This document shows, one piece after another, positions 18,372 to 26,836 of a stretch of DNA of 64,000 nucleotides. Location: contig NZ_JAQITF010000009.1 of the NCBI RefSeq assembly GCF_028618665.1, forward strand, positions 1-64,000, read 5' to 3'. The stretch is from Bartonella sp. AU16XJBT (lineage in GTDB: Bacteria > Pseudomonadota > Alphaproteobacteria > Rhizobiales > Rhizobiaceae). The position numbers and the translations under genes are program-made. Positions within the stretch are counted from its first letter, which is position 1; each line of letters begins with the position of its first letter. The notes beneath the pieces are model-generated. The model was given only the letters and a program-made list of their open reading frames with translations, was not told the DNA's origin and ran no database searches.

Positions 18372-19649
18372 ATGATCAGTGTTATGAGTAAATTTATTCA
18401 AGACGTTACAAAAGCTATGGTGGGATTGCATCACGTGTTTGCTGAAACACCCCTTCAAAGAAATGATTTTCTAAGCCAAAAATATGATACAGAAATTTAT
18501 TTGAAGCGTGAAGATTTAACACCGGTACGGTCTTATAAGATTCGTGGTGCTTTCAATTTTGTTTCAGAAATGCTGAGCAGTATATCGTCAGATTCTGCAT
18601 TTGTGTGTGCTTCAGCGGGGAATCACGCGCAAGGGGTTTCTTTTGTTTGTCGTTATTTTAAACGTAAAGGCGTAGTTTTTATGCCTATGACAACGCCACA
18701 ACAGAAAATTGAGAAGACACGTATTTTTGGTAAAGAGTTTATTGATATTCGTTTGGTTGGTGAAACATTTGATCAATGTTATGAAGCTGCGCAATCCTTT
18801 GTCGTGGAGAGCGGTGGTGTGATGGCGCCTCCTTTTGATGATATTCGCATTATTACGGGGCAGGCAACAGTGCTCTGCGAAGCTGCTTTGCAATGGAAAA
18901 AACTCAATGGAGAAAGTGAGCCGGATTTAATAATTGTGCCGGTAGGGGGAGGTGGTTTGGCAAGTGGGGTGAGCAAGTTTTTACGGGAATATGGTTGGAA
19001 TACAACGCTTCGTTTTGTTGAACCCCAAAGAGCTGCAAGCTTGCTTGCTTGTTTGGAGAGTGGAAAACGGGTCAAACTGGAAAATATTGATACTTTTGTA
19101 GATGGGGCTGCTGTGGCTGAAATTGGTGCACTAAACTATACAATTTTAAAGCAATTTTCTCCTGATTCTGTCATTACAGTTCCTGAAAATCGTGTTTGTT
19201 CTACGATGGTTGAAATGCTTAATGTAGAAGGTGTGGTTCTTGAACCGGCTGGTGCTTTATCGATAGATGCGCTTAACAGCATTCCACCTCAAGAGTTAAA
19301 GGGTAAAAAAATTATTCTCGTTATTTCAGGAGGTAATTTTGATTTTGAGCGTTTGCCAGAAATTAAAGAGCGCTCTTTACGTTTCCAGGGTTTAAGAAAA
19401 TATTTTATTTTTAGTTTTCCGCAACATCCTGGTGCATTGCGTCATTTTCTTTCCACATTATCACCGGATGATGATATTGTGCGTTTTGAATATCTTAAAA
19501 AATCAGCGAGAAACTTTGGTTCTGTCTTGGTTGCGATTGAAACAAAAAAATACGATAATTTTCGTCTCTTAGAGGAAAAATTTCAAGTGTTAGGTTGGCG
19601 CTATCGTGATATTACCGATGATCAAACATTATTTGATTTTGTTATTTGA
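18372..19649 (+). CDS. ilvA: Threonine ammonia-lyase (threonine dehydratase)
   Basis: A PLP-dependent enzyme converting threonine to 2-oxobutyrate and ammonia. The 425 residues include the PLP-lysine in RSYKIRGAF (K56), SAGNHAQGV near residue 80 and the phosphate-binding VPVGGGGLASG loop near 195. A short C-terminal ACT-like regulatory region (about 335-420) places it with the compact Bacillus/Corynebacterium-type IlvA rather than the 514-aa E. coli form. The start is at 18372, or at the in-frame ATG 18384. No other branched-chain amino-acid gene is nearby, so it may serve threonine or serine breakdown, or supply 2-oxobutyrate, rather than a full isoleucine pathway. That last point is inference. 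Confidence 0.88.
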   Translation: MISVMSKFIQDVTKAMVGLHHVFAETPLQRNDFLSQKYDTEIYLKREDLTPVRSYKIRGAFNFVSEMLSSISSDSAFVCASAGNHAQGVSFVCRYFKRKGVVFMPMTTPQQKIEKTRIFGKEFIDIRLVGETFDQCYEAAQSFVVESGGVMAPPFDDIRIITGQATVLCEAALQWKKLNGESEPDLIIVPVGGGGLASGVSKFLREYGWNTTLRFVEPQRAASLLACLESGKRVKLENIDTFVDGAAVAEIGALNYTILKQFSPDSVITVPENRVCSTMVEMLNVEGVVLEPAGALSIDALNSIPPQELKGKKIILVISGGNFDFERLPEIKERSLRFQGLRKYFIFSFPQHPGALRHFLSTLSPDDDIVRFEYLKKSARNFGSVLVAIETKKYDNFRLLEEKFQVLGWRYRDITDDQTLFDFVI

Positions 19650-19684
19650 GAAATTGAAATTTTACTAAAACAAGAAGTGTAAAA

Positions 19685-20215
19685 ATGAAATCTATTTTTT
19701 ATTTTGTGTTGAGTCTGTTTTTCTTTTTGATTGTTCATCAACAGAGTTTTGCATCTCAGCCAACAACAATACAAAAAACTGAACTTTCAAAAATAGTTGT
19801 TGATGTCAATAATGCTATAAAAAGTGGAGATTTTTCGCTTATATCTCATTATATGCCTGAGCGGCTTTATAAAGAGATGGCACGTCGGTTGAATACAACA
19901 GAGGATGCTTTACGTGGTGATTTTCTTCAACAGTTGCATAAGCAATTTGAGAATTTGCCTTCTGGTGCTTATTGTTTAGATAAAGAAAATATAGAGTATC
20001 TTCAAACAGATAATGGTACTTTATATGCTTTAATTCCAACGGTTCTTGAGATGAAGGATCGCATTATTCAATATAAAACTTTGGCGATTTTTGATAAAAC
20101 TCAATGGTATTTAATTTATGGCGGTCAAAAAACTTTACAAAATCCAGTTTTTCTCGAGATTTATCCTGATTTTATCAAGGTACATTTACCGATGGAGACA
20201 ATTATCAAGAAATAA
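19685..20215 (+). CDS. Secreted hypothetical protein
   Basis: A 176-residue protein with an N-terminal signal peptide (MKSIFYFVLSLFFFLIVHQ... ending SFAS, about 24 residues) and a soluble mature part of mixed charge. The mature part contains DVNNAIKSGDFSLISHYMPERL, helix-rich in appearance and reminiscent of small periplasmic ligand- or cargo-binding folds, but I do not recognise a family. It begins 35 bp after ilvA on the same strand and may be co-transcribed. The function is unknown. Confidence 0.65.
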   Translation: MKSIFYFVLSLFFFLIVHQQSFASQPTTIQKTELSKIVVDVNNAIKSGDFSLISHYMPERLYKEMARRLNTTEDALRGDFLQQLHKQFENLPSGAYCLDKENIEYLQTDNGTLYALIPTVLEMKDRIIQYKTLAIFDKTQWYLIYGGQKTLQNPVFLEIYPDFIKVHLPMETIIKK

Positions 20216-20469
20216 ACGATTAATATTTTTTTGTTGCGGTAAATGTATTTCGTAAAGCCCTTGCTTTTTTATCATAATCCAAGGATAATAAGGGTGAAGG
20301 TATTTAAGCTGTTTTGTTAGCTTTTTGTATAAAGTAAAATTACATACCTTTCCCTTAATTTCAAGGTGCTCATGAGTTGCGCAGGTCGCTTTTCAAGCGT
20401 TGCTTCGTTTAAAATGTCAAGGATTTCTCTTGCGCGGATTCTTGAGTGGAGAGTTCAGCTGGTTAATTC

Positions 20470-21885
20470 GTGAAAGTTGTTCAGCTGAGGAAAGATTTTA
20501 TTTTGCCTATAAAAAAAGAAGATGTTTTTACAAAGTTAGGTTTGCCTACTCTTTTGGTTAAAAATTTACGCATTTCTGGTATGAGTAAACCTAAGCCTAT
20601 ACAAGAACAAGCTATTCCAATGATGTTGAAAGGACACGATATTTTAGGGATTGCACAGACAGGTTCTGGAAAAACCTTGGCATTTGGCTTACCTATTTTA
20701 AGTCAAATTTTAGCTTTGGGTGATAAACGCTGTCCTAAAACTGCACGCGCTTTGATTTTAGCTCCAACGCGTGAACTTGCTGTTCAGATTGATGAAGCAA
20801 TTCGCACCATGGCGAAAGGAGCGCATCTTTCGACGTGTCTTGTTTTTGGAGGGGTATCACGTTTAAAACAAATTAAACGTATGGCAGCAGGTGTGGACGT
20901 TTTGATCGCGACTCCAGGGCGTTTGAGAGATCTTGTTCGTGAAAAGTGTATTGATCTTTCTCAATCTCGTTTTTTGATTTTGGATGAAGCAGATCGTATG
21001 TTGGATATGGGGTTTATTCATGATGTTAAGCAAATTGCAAAGCTTTTGCATCAAGAGCGTCAGACAGCCCTTTTTTCTGCGACAATGCCGAAAGAAATTG
21101 CTGTGCTTGCAAAGTGTTTACTCAATGATCCGGTTAAGATTGAAGTTGTTCCGCAAGGCACTACGGCTGTAGAGATTACCCAGAAATTATATTGTGTTCC
21201 TACCAGTGAAAAAAAGAATGTTTTAAGTAAACTTTTGACAAATCCAGCTTTTGATTCGGTTATTGTTTTTACTCGAACGAAACATGGGGCTGATGCTGTC
21301 ACACGTCATTTAGCAAAGATAGGCTATTTAGTTGCAACAATTCATGGGAATAAATCACAAGGTGCTCGCCAATCTGCTTTAAAAGCTTTTCGTGAAAGAT
21401 CGGTACAGATCCTTGTTGCAACAGATATTGCTGCACGTGGTATTGATATACCAGGGATAAGCCACGTTATTAATTACGACTTACCAGATGAAGCTGAAAG
21501 TTATGTACATCGTATTGGTCGTACAGGACGCAATGGTGCATCTGGTGAAGCACTTACGCTTTTTGATGAAAAGATAGAAAGGACACGGTTGCGTGCTGTA
21601 GAGCGCTTGATTCGTATGAAATTGGTGTCTGAATCTGTTCCAGAACAATTTGCAGCATTTCCAGAAAAGCTAAATGTGCCCCAAAGTGGAGAAAAAGAAA
21701 ACAATAAAGAACGCCGTTTAAAAAAATCTAAGCGTCAGAAACGGTTTTTAGGTCGAAAAGATGATGCTGCACAGTTACAGCGGAAGAAATTTTCATCTCC
21801 AAATGAGAGGCATAAAAAAGCAAAAATAGCGGCAAAGCATGCAAAGTCTTTTCGTTTCCGCAAGTCAGTCAAGAAGGCGGCTTAA
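20470..21885 (+). CDS. rhlE: DEAD-box RNA helicase, RhlE type
   Basis: An ATP-dependent RNA helicase with all core motifs in order: Q motif KPKPIQEQAIP (about 41-50), Walker A AQTGSGKT (62-69), PTRELA, TPGRL, DEAD, SAT, then the second RecA-like domain with VIVFTRTK, ATDIAARGID and HRIGRTGR. A strongly basic, lysine-rich tail follows (about 390-471), as is common in RhlE-like proteins, for RNA binding. The 5' end is uncertain. The longest frame starts with GTG at 20470, while TTG at 20503 has a GAGG site 12 nt upstream. The role is probably in RNA decay or ribosome assembly at low temperature. The RhlE label rests on domain layout. Confidence 0.85.
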   Translation: MKVVQLRKDFILPIKKEDVFTKLGLPTLLVKNLRISGMSKPKPIQEQAIPMMLKGHDILGIAQTGSGKTLAFGLPILSQILALGDKRCPKTARALILAPTRELAVQIDEAIRTMAKGAHLSTCLVFGGVSRLKQIKRMAAGVDVLIATPGRLRDLVREKCIDLSQSRFLILDEADRMLDMGFIHDVKQIAKLLHQERQTALFSATMPKEIAVLAKCLLNDPVKIEVVPQGTTAVEITQKLYCVPTSEKKNVLSKLLTNPAFDSVIVFTRTKHGADAVTRHLAKIGYLVATIHGNKSQGARQSALKAFRERSVQILVATDIAARGIDIPGISHVINYDLPDEAESYVHRIGRTGRNGASGEALTLFDEKIERTRLRAVERLIRMKLVSESVPEQFAAFPEKLNVPQSGEKENNKERRLKKSKRQKRFLGRKDDAAQLQRKKFSSPNERHKKAKIAAKHAKSFRFRKSVKKAA

Positions 21886-21982
21886 ATAAAATCTTGAAAA
21901 GAGATCATGTCCTGGGCATTTTTTACTTTTATCGATTCCTTTTCAATTCAAAAGAGATATACAACACTCTTATCAAAACAAG

Positions 21983-22015
21983 AAAGGTTTTCATTTTTTA
22001 GAAATGAAAACCTTT
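21983..22015 (+). terminator. Strong hairpin downstream of the helicase gene
   Basis: AAAGGTTTTCATTT (21983-21996) and AAATGAAAACCTTT (22002-22015) form a perfect 14-bp stem with a 5-nt loop, about 100 bp after the helicase stop. No T run follows on the plus strand, so it may be an mRNA-end-stabilising structure rather than a classical terminator. Confidence 0.45.
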
Positions 22016-22218
22016 GAATGCTTAGATTGAAAATATTTTGAAAAGAAAGCCTCATTGTAGAGGCGATTATTTATTTGCTTTATTTTGATTTTAAAAAATA
22101 TGAATAAAGATAAATTTTATTCATATAAAGGATGTGTTTTAGCTTTAATGATAGCTTTTAATTTAAAAATTTGATTATCTAATAATAAATGATTGTTTTA
22201 TATATTAAATAATCCACC

Positions 22219-22560
22219 TATATCGTAAAATTTTCTCATTTCGAATCTGTTTATATTGATCCATTAAAACTATTCGTTTGCATGTTACAAACGAGATTAT
22301 TGTGTGGAAAAATTTAAGCAATCAATAAAATGATTCTTGTAACTCATTGTAAATAAAATAAATATTGCTAACATTGAGCGTGAGAAAATAGTATGATGGT
22401 ATGGCTTTTATTGTGGATCAAAGATGGTGCTCATCAATGGATTTTTATACCATTTACGGGAGCCATTGTGAAACGGGTTTGGGGGGATTTAAAGGACGTC
22501 TTTCAATATGTGTGTAGATGCACAATACAATGGATAAAAACGATGGAGAAAACGCTCATG
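22219..22560 (+). pseudogene. Degraded phage-type integrase 5' end, copy 2
   Basis: It shares the leader order seen in the other copies: a TATCGTAAAATTTTCTCATT-like start, then ATTAAAACTATTCGTTTGCA and GTTACAAACG. Further on, KDGAHQWIF is followed by a fragment matching the HGRRREMG...LKDV portion of the integrase N-terminal domain in copies 3 and 4. Frames are broken and no open frame of useful length remains. It is the most diverged of the four copies. Confidence 0.55.
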
Positions 22561-22602
22561 ATTTGTTGAAGGCTTTCATAGCATGCTCAACAACTTAGAT
22601 TG

Positions 22603-22695
22603 TTATACTGTTTGCACTGTAAAAACACCCTTGTTTAGGGTTGTGATATAAAGCCTATAAAATTTTACGCACTAAGGGTTTTTATGACAGTATAA
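22603..22695. repeat. Imperfect inverted repeat, possible mini-element
   Basis: The outer arms TTATACTGT (22603-22611) and ACAGTATAA (22687-22695) are exact inverted repeats. Just inside, AAAAACACCCTT pairs with AAGGGTTTTT (one bulge). The whole 93-nt segment can thus fold into a long hairpin or represent a non-autonomous element with inverted ends. No convincing target duplication flanks it. Confidence 0.4.
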
Positions 22696-23296
22696 TGAAT
22701 ATTCAAGACAAGGCTGTTTTTAGAATTTATGCAGTGATTAAGTAGGAGGAACCTGCTAGATAAGAAGCTGGACTTTATTACAGACTTTTCGATTGGGAGT
22801 TTCTGCTTTTAGGGTGGGGAGGAAGTATGGAGTGTAGGGAGATAATATAGATAATTTTGATTGTGTTTTCCCGTTTTTCAAAATGATTGCTTCAAGAGCA
22901 GATTTTTGAGTTTAATTGTTTTATTGAGTAAAAATCATTTTTGGGTTGAGAAACAAAGTTTATACGAAATCTTTTTCATTACTGGTGGTGTTTAATAATT
23001 TTCTCTCATGAAAGAAATCGTAATTTATAACGTGCAAACAATTACAGTGCTCTCTGATAGAGAGCGCGGTAGTTTGAAAGAAGTAATTATTTGAAATTAA
23101 CCAATAAGAAAAATACTTGTACAACAGTTTTCTCTTTAAAATAAATTAATTGTTTGCATTCATTGCAAAAAAACATCCCGTAGGATATTGCATTTCTACT
23201 CTATTGCAAAAATCCTACACCCTCACTTTTATTAACGAATCCCTCATGTTTAAAAATGTGAATAAAAACAACTTTCTGTATGGGATAAAAAAGAAG

Positions 23297-23371
23297 TGGC
23301 TCCCCGGGCCGGATTCGAACCAGCGACCAACCGGTTAACAGCCGGTTGCTCTACCGCTGAGCTACCGGGGA
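23297..23371 (-). tRNA. tRNA-Asn (GTT)
   Basis: On the minus strand the acceptor arm TCCCCGG pairs with CCGGGGA. The D-arm (tagctcagcggtagagca), the anticodon stem-loop CCGGCTGTTAACCGG with anticodon GTT, and the T-arm CTGGTTCGAATCCGG are all intact. The discriminator is G and CCA is encoded. Confidence 0.95.
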
Positions 23372-23556
23372 ACGATGCTCAATCATCTAGCTGAAGAGGC
23401 TATAGCAAAGCAATACTGATTTGCAAAGAATAAAATTACTTTTTTTAAAAAAAATATGATAAATTGTGTAATAAGAGGAAAAAAGGCGAGAGAAAATTTC
23501 TACACCTTGACGGATGCTTTACCTTCCCTTATTGAGACTTTTGTATTTGTTGATGA

Positions 23557-23630
23557 GGCCTTGTGGCGGAATGGTTACGCAGAGGACTGCAAATCCTTGT
23601 ATCCCGGTTCGATTCCGGGCGAGGCCTCCA
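23557..23630 (+). tRNA. tRNA-Cys (GCA)
   Basis: The acceptor arm GGCCTTG pairs with CGAGGCC (one G-U). A short D-arm, the anticodon loop ACTGCAAAT with GCA, and the T-arm CCGGTTCGATTCCGG are present. The discriminator is T and CCA is encoded. Confidence 0.95.
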
Positions 23631-23845
23631 GCCGATTTTAAACGAAACGGCTTTTAGGGGAGCTATAGGAAAAGAGATTATTTCCCTCTACAGTTGTAAA
23701 AACACCTTTGTATGAGAGATTGTACTGTTAGAATTGAGTTGTTGACTGTCTCATCTTTTTTTGTAACACCCATAGTTTAAGAGATCTTAGTCCCTCATTG
23801 TTGCTGTTTTGTTTGTTTTTTGTAGGTTAGGAGAAAATAGTCGTT

Positions 23846-24520
23846 ATGGTTGCAGATTTTGCTGAGCTGCGTCGCAAAATGGTTGACAATCAAATTCGTA
23901 CAGTCGATGTAACGGATTTATCAGTTCTTGAAGCGTTTTTAACGATATCTCGTGAAGAGTTTGTATCGGAAGATATGAAAGCATTAAGCTATCTTGATAC
24001 CGATATTGTTTTATGTCCAGTGCGAGATGAGGTTCCAGCACGCTATTTGATGAAGCCTGCATCTCTCGCGAAATTATTACAGCTTGCTGCTGTAAAATCA
24101 TCAGATGTTGTTTTAGATATTGGTGCAAATAGTGGTTATTGTGCAGCTTTGCTTTCAAAACTTGCAGGGTCTGTGATTGCGTTGGAAAATAATAAGTCTC
24201 TTTTTGAACGTGCTCTTGAAGCTTTAGAACGTAATCAATGTGATAATGTGGTTGTCATTCATGGTCCATTAGAGCAGGGATATGCCGTTGAGGGACCTTA
24301 TGATGTGATTTTTATTGAGGGATCTGTCGATTTTATTCCACAAGGTATCTTTGACCAAATGAAAGACAATGGACGTCTTGTTGTGGTTGAAGGAGATGGA
24401 AATGCTGCTGTAGCACGAATCTACATCAAAGAAGATGGAATCATTTCAGCCCGGCGTGCTTTTAATCTCGCTGTAAAACCTCTTCCTTGTTTTTTAAAAA
24501 CACCTGATTTTGTATTTTAG
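23846..24520 (+). CDS. Protein-L-isoaspartate O-methyltransferase-like protein
   Basis: A 224-residue SAM-dependent methyltransferase of the PCMT family. The SAM-binding motif I VVLDIGANSGYCA is at residues 88-100, followed by the acidic VIALENN strand and the GPYDVIFIEGSVD motif. The N-terminal RRKMVDNQIRTVDVTD segment and the position directly before tolC are typical of the rhizobial version. The usual catalytic stretch of repair-type PCMT (G-x-G-x-T-I-S-x-P) is replaced by PVRDEVPARYLMKPASLAK, so isoaspartate repair is doubtful. Its job may be different. It sits in the order PCMT-like, tolC, popZ, valS, all on the plus strand. Confidence 0.75.
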   Translation: MVADFAELRRKMVDNQIRTVDVTDLSVLEAFLTISREEFVSEDMKALSYLDTDIVLCPVRDEVPARYLMKPASLAKLLQLAAVKSSDVVLDIGANSGYCAALLSKLAGSVIALENNKSLFERALEALERNQCDNVVVIHGPLEQGYAVEGPYDVIFIEGSVDFIPQGIFDQMKDNGRLVVVEGDGNAAVARIYIKEDGIISARRAFNLAVKPLPCFLKTPDFVF

Positions 24521-24577
24521 TGCTTGTTCGTTTTATGAATAAAAGATATTTCTGTTATTTGTTTGGGGTTTGTTATT

Positions 24578-25879
24578 GTGTGTATTGTGTTTAAAATAAA
24601 CAAGAAGTTTCAGGCATGTTTTTTGCTGGTTTTGAGTCTTTTATTATCAGAGGCTGTTTGTGCTGAAACATTGATGGATGCCTTTTCTAAAGCTTATAAA
24701 CACAATGCTAAGTTGAATAGTGAACGGGCGGCTGTTCGTATAGCCAGTGATGACGTTGTCATCGCGCGATCAGGGTTATTACCACAAGTTGAAGGGGTTG
24801 GGAGCTATGGGCGGAATAAGTCTTTTACAGGTCCTTATGTCACTTCTGGATCTATAGGCGTGAAATTAAATCAAAGATTATTTGACGGTTTTATCACGCA
24901 AAATATGTTTTCTTCAGCCCAAGTTAAGCTGCAGGCGCAACGTGAGTATCTTCGTAATGCTGAACAAAATACGTTTCTGGAAACTGTGACAGCTTATGCT
25001 AATGTCTATCAGACGCGTCGTGTTGCCGATCTTCGGAGAGAAAATTTGGCAGCTCTTGAAGAGCAGGTTCGTTCCAATAAAGCAAAATTTGATGTGGGTG
25101 AGGGAGGTCGTGTTGATCTTGCTCAAGCTCAAGCTGCACGTTCCGTGGCGGTTTCAGAACTGAGTCTTGCTCGTGCTGATGTAAAAGCAGCAGAGGCAGT
25201 GTATCGACAAATTATTGGTTCTGATCCTGAAAAGTTAAAACGCCCACCCGTCGCCACAGATTTTCCCGTCAATCTTGATACGGCTTACCAAATGAGCGTT
25301 GTGATGCATCCAGCAATCCTTTATGCTCAATATTTAGTCGATGCGAGTGGTTACAATGTAAAGGCGAAAGAAGGAGCGTTGCTTCCTAAAGTTGATTTTT
25401 CTGCAACAGCATCTTATAATCGGATTTACAGCGGTGCTGGAGAAGATGGCGTTTCTAAATCAATAGGATTGTCAGTGAGTGTTCCAATCTTTGAAGGGGG
25501 GCGTACGTCTGCGCAGATTCGCCAATCGAAGGAACAGCTTGGACAGGCGCAGCTTCAACTCGATTTGGCGCATAGTAATACGAGACAAGCACTTACTTCT
25601 GCTTGGTTTCAGTTGGAAGGTGCACGCGCATCTGTTATTGCTTACCGTGAAAGTGTTCGTGCTGCTGAAATTGCTCTTAAAGGTCGTGTGCAAGAAAATC
25701 GTGTAGGGCAGGCAACGACATTGGATGTTTTAAATTCTCGTACTCAATTGATTAATGCTCAGATTGCGCTTGCAATGGCAGAACGTAATGCTGTTGTGGC
25801 GAGCTATAGTGTTCAATCCTCTATTGGTAAATTGACTGCAAATTATCTAGGCTTAAAAACAATTCAATATATCCGTTAA
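24578..25879 (+). CDS. tolC: TolC-family outer-membrane efflux protein
   Basis: An outer-membrane channel that links inner-membrane pumps to the outside for drug efflux and type I secretion. The mature part (from about the signal-peptide end ...SEAVCA) has the two repeated helical-barrel halves of the family: one with QNTFLETVTAYANVYQTRRV and RSNKAKFDVGEGGRVDLAQAQA, the second with TRQALTSAWFQLEGARASV and ENRVGQATTLDVLNSRTQLI. The start is uncertain. The GTG at 24578, with TGGG 9 nt upstream, is best; a longer frame begins with TTG at 24563. The length (about 433 aa) is slightly under E. coli TolC (493 aa). No pump genes are adjacent. Confidence 0.88.
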   Translation: MCIVFKINKKFQACFLLVLSLLLSEAVCAETLMDAFSKAYKHNAKLNSERAAVRIASDDVVIARSGLLPQVEGVGSYGRNKSFTGPYVTSGSIGVKLNQRLFDGFITQNMFSSAQVKLQAQREYLRNAEQNTFLETVTAYANVYQTRRVADLRRENLAALEEQVRSNKAKFDVGEGGRVDLAQAQAARSVAVSELSLARADVKAAEAVYRQIIGSDPEKLKRPPVATDFPVNLDTAYQMSVVMHPAILYAQYLVDASGYNVKAKEGALLPKVDFSATASYNRIYSGAGEDGVSKSIGLSVSVPIFEGGRTSAQIRQSKEQLGQAQLQLDLAHSNTRQALTSAWFQLEGARASVIAYRESVRAAEIALKGRVQENRVGQATTLDVLNSRTQLINAQIALAMAERNAVVASYSVQSSIGKLTANYLGLKTIQYIR

Positions 25880-26124
25880 TGCATAAAAGTAGCTCTTTGA
25901 TCTCAAATCATTTTAGTTTTTAAAATATTAGTTAATCAGTCGTTGGATATGTTGAAAAATAGAGCGGTTATATGTTTTTTTTAGTGCAGAAAGTTGTGTG
26001 TAGCGCCCTCTTTATGGCAAGCATATTTGAAAATATCACGAGAGGCATGTTGATCTTATGATTCTTTTGCATACACTGAAAATATGATTCTATTTGTTGT
26101 TGCGTCTCTGAGAGGTTGTAAAGT

Positions 26125-26688
26125 ATGGTACAGAGTTCAAGCGTGTTACGTGAGCCAAGTATGGATGAAATTTTGACATCTATTCGTGAAATAATCGAAG
26201 AAAATACGGTTCAATCTGATCACTTTTTAAATGAAGATGTTGCAAATGCTTCGGAAGATCGTTTGGAAGTTGTATCAGAAGGTCTTTATGATACCACCCT
26301 ATCTGTTGATGATGCTATGAAGGCTTTAGCTGATCGTATTGGTCTTTCTACTGAAAATCAAAGGGGAAGGAGCGCGCAAGAGAAAGAGGATACAGAGGTA
26401 GAAAATAATACAGTTGGTGTGGATGTGCAAAAGATGAAGTTTTCTTCTGAAGAGCGAAATTCTGTTTATAAAGCAAAAGAATATGAAGATGGGATCAGGA
26501 AGTCACAGTCAGAAGTTGGAGGAGCTGGTTGTGTGGAGTTGTCTGCCTATTGTATTTCTTCTGCAGAAAAGATTGCAAAGGATGTGTTGCGTCCGGCTAT
26601 AGCAGAATGGTTACAGTCTAAATTGCCTGTTTTGCTGGAAGATATTTTACGTGAAGAGATTGTGAAGGCGATTAAAAAATCGTCTTAA
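26125..26688 (+). CDS. popZ: PopZ-type polar organising protein (DUF2497)
   Basis: A 187-residue protein with the two conserved ends of alphaproteobacterial PopZ: N-terminal EPSMDEILTSIREIIEEN (10-27) and a C-terminal helical block from about residue 145 (ISSAEKIAKDVLRPAIAEWLQ, then LPVLLEDILREEIVKAI). Between them lies an acidic, disordered-looking middle. PopZ self-assembles at cell poles and anchors ParB/parS and polar factors in Caulobacter and Agrobacterium. Here it sits between tolC and valS, the expected rhizobial order. The polar function is inferred from the family. Confidence 0.85.
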   Translation: MVQSSSVLREPSMDEILTSIREIIEENTVQSDHFLNEDVANASEDRLEVVSEGLYDTTLSVDDAMKALADRIGLSTENQRGRSAQEKEDTEVENNTVGVDVQKMKFSSEERNSVYKAKEYEDGIRKSQSEVGGAGCVELSAYCISSAEKIAKDVLRPAIAEWLQSKLPVLLEDILREEIVKAIKKSS

Positions 26689-26836
26689 TTATTTTTTACA
26701 TTATTTTTATGCTTTTCATTTTATGAGCACTTTGTTTGAGGTTTTGCGGGCTCTCTAGTGAGTGGTGAGGTTTGCCGGATTTTGATCGGGGTTTGGTCAT
26801 ATATTGTGTTTTTCAGCGGCGTTATGGATGGATAGA

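Larger units (their letters stand above)
21886..23296. other. Gene-poor 1.4-kb stretch between the helicase and tRNA-Asn
   Basis: No intact gene. It contains, in order: a strong hairpin (21983-22015), a second small hairpin GCCTC/GAGGC at about 22050-22066 followed by T-rich sequence, a degraded integrase 5' end (22219-22560), and a hairpin-rich element (22603-22830) with an outer inverted repeat. The rest, to tRNA-Asn, is AT-rich without features I can name. Confidence 0.5.

Noticed and set aside
23456-23641. 61-codon plus-strand frame across tRNA-Cys
   Set aside because: It runs through the tRNA gene and ends just beyond it. It is a chance frame.
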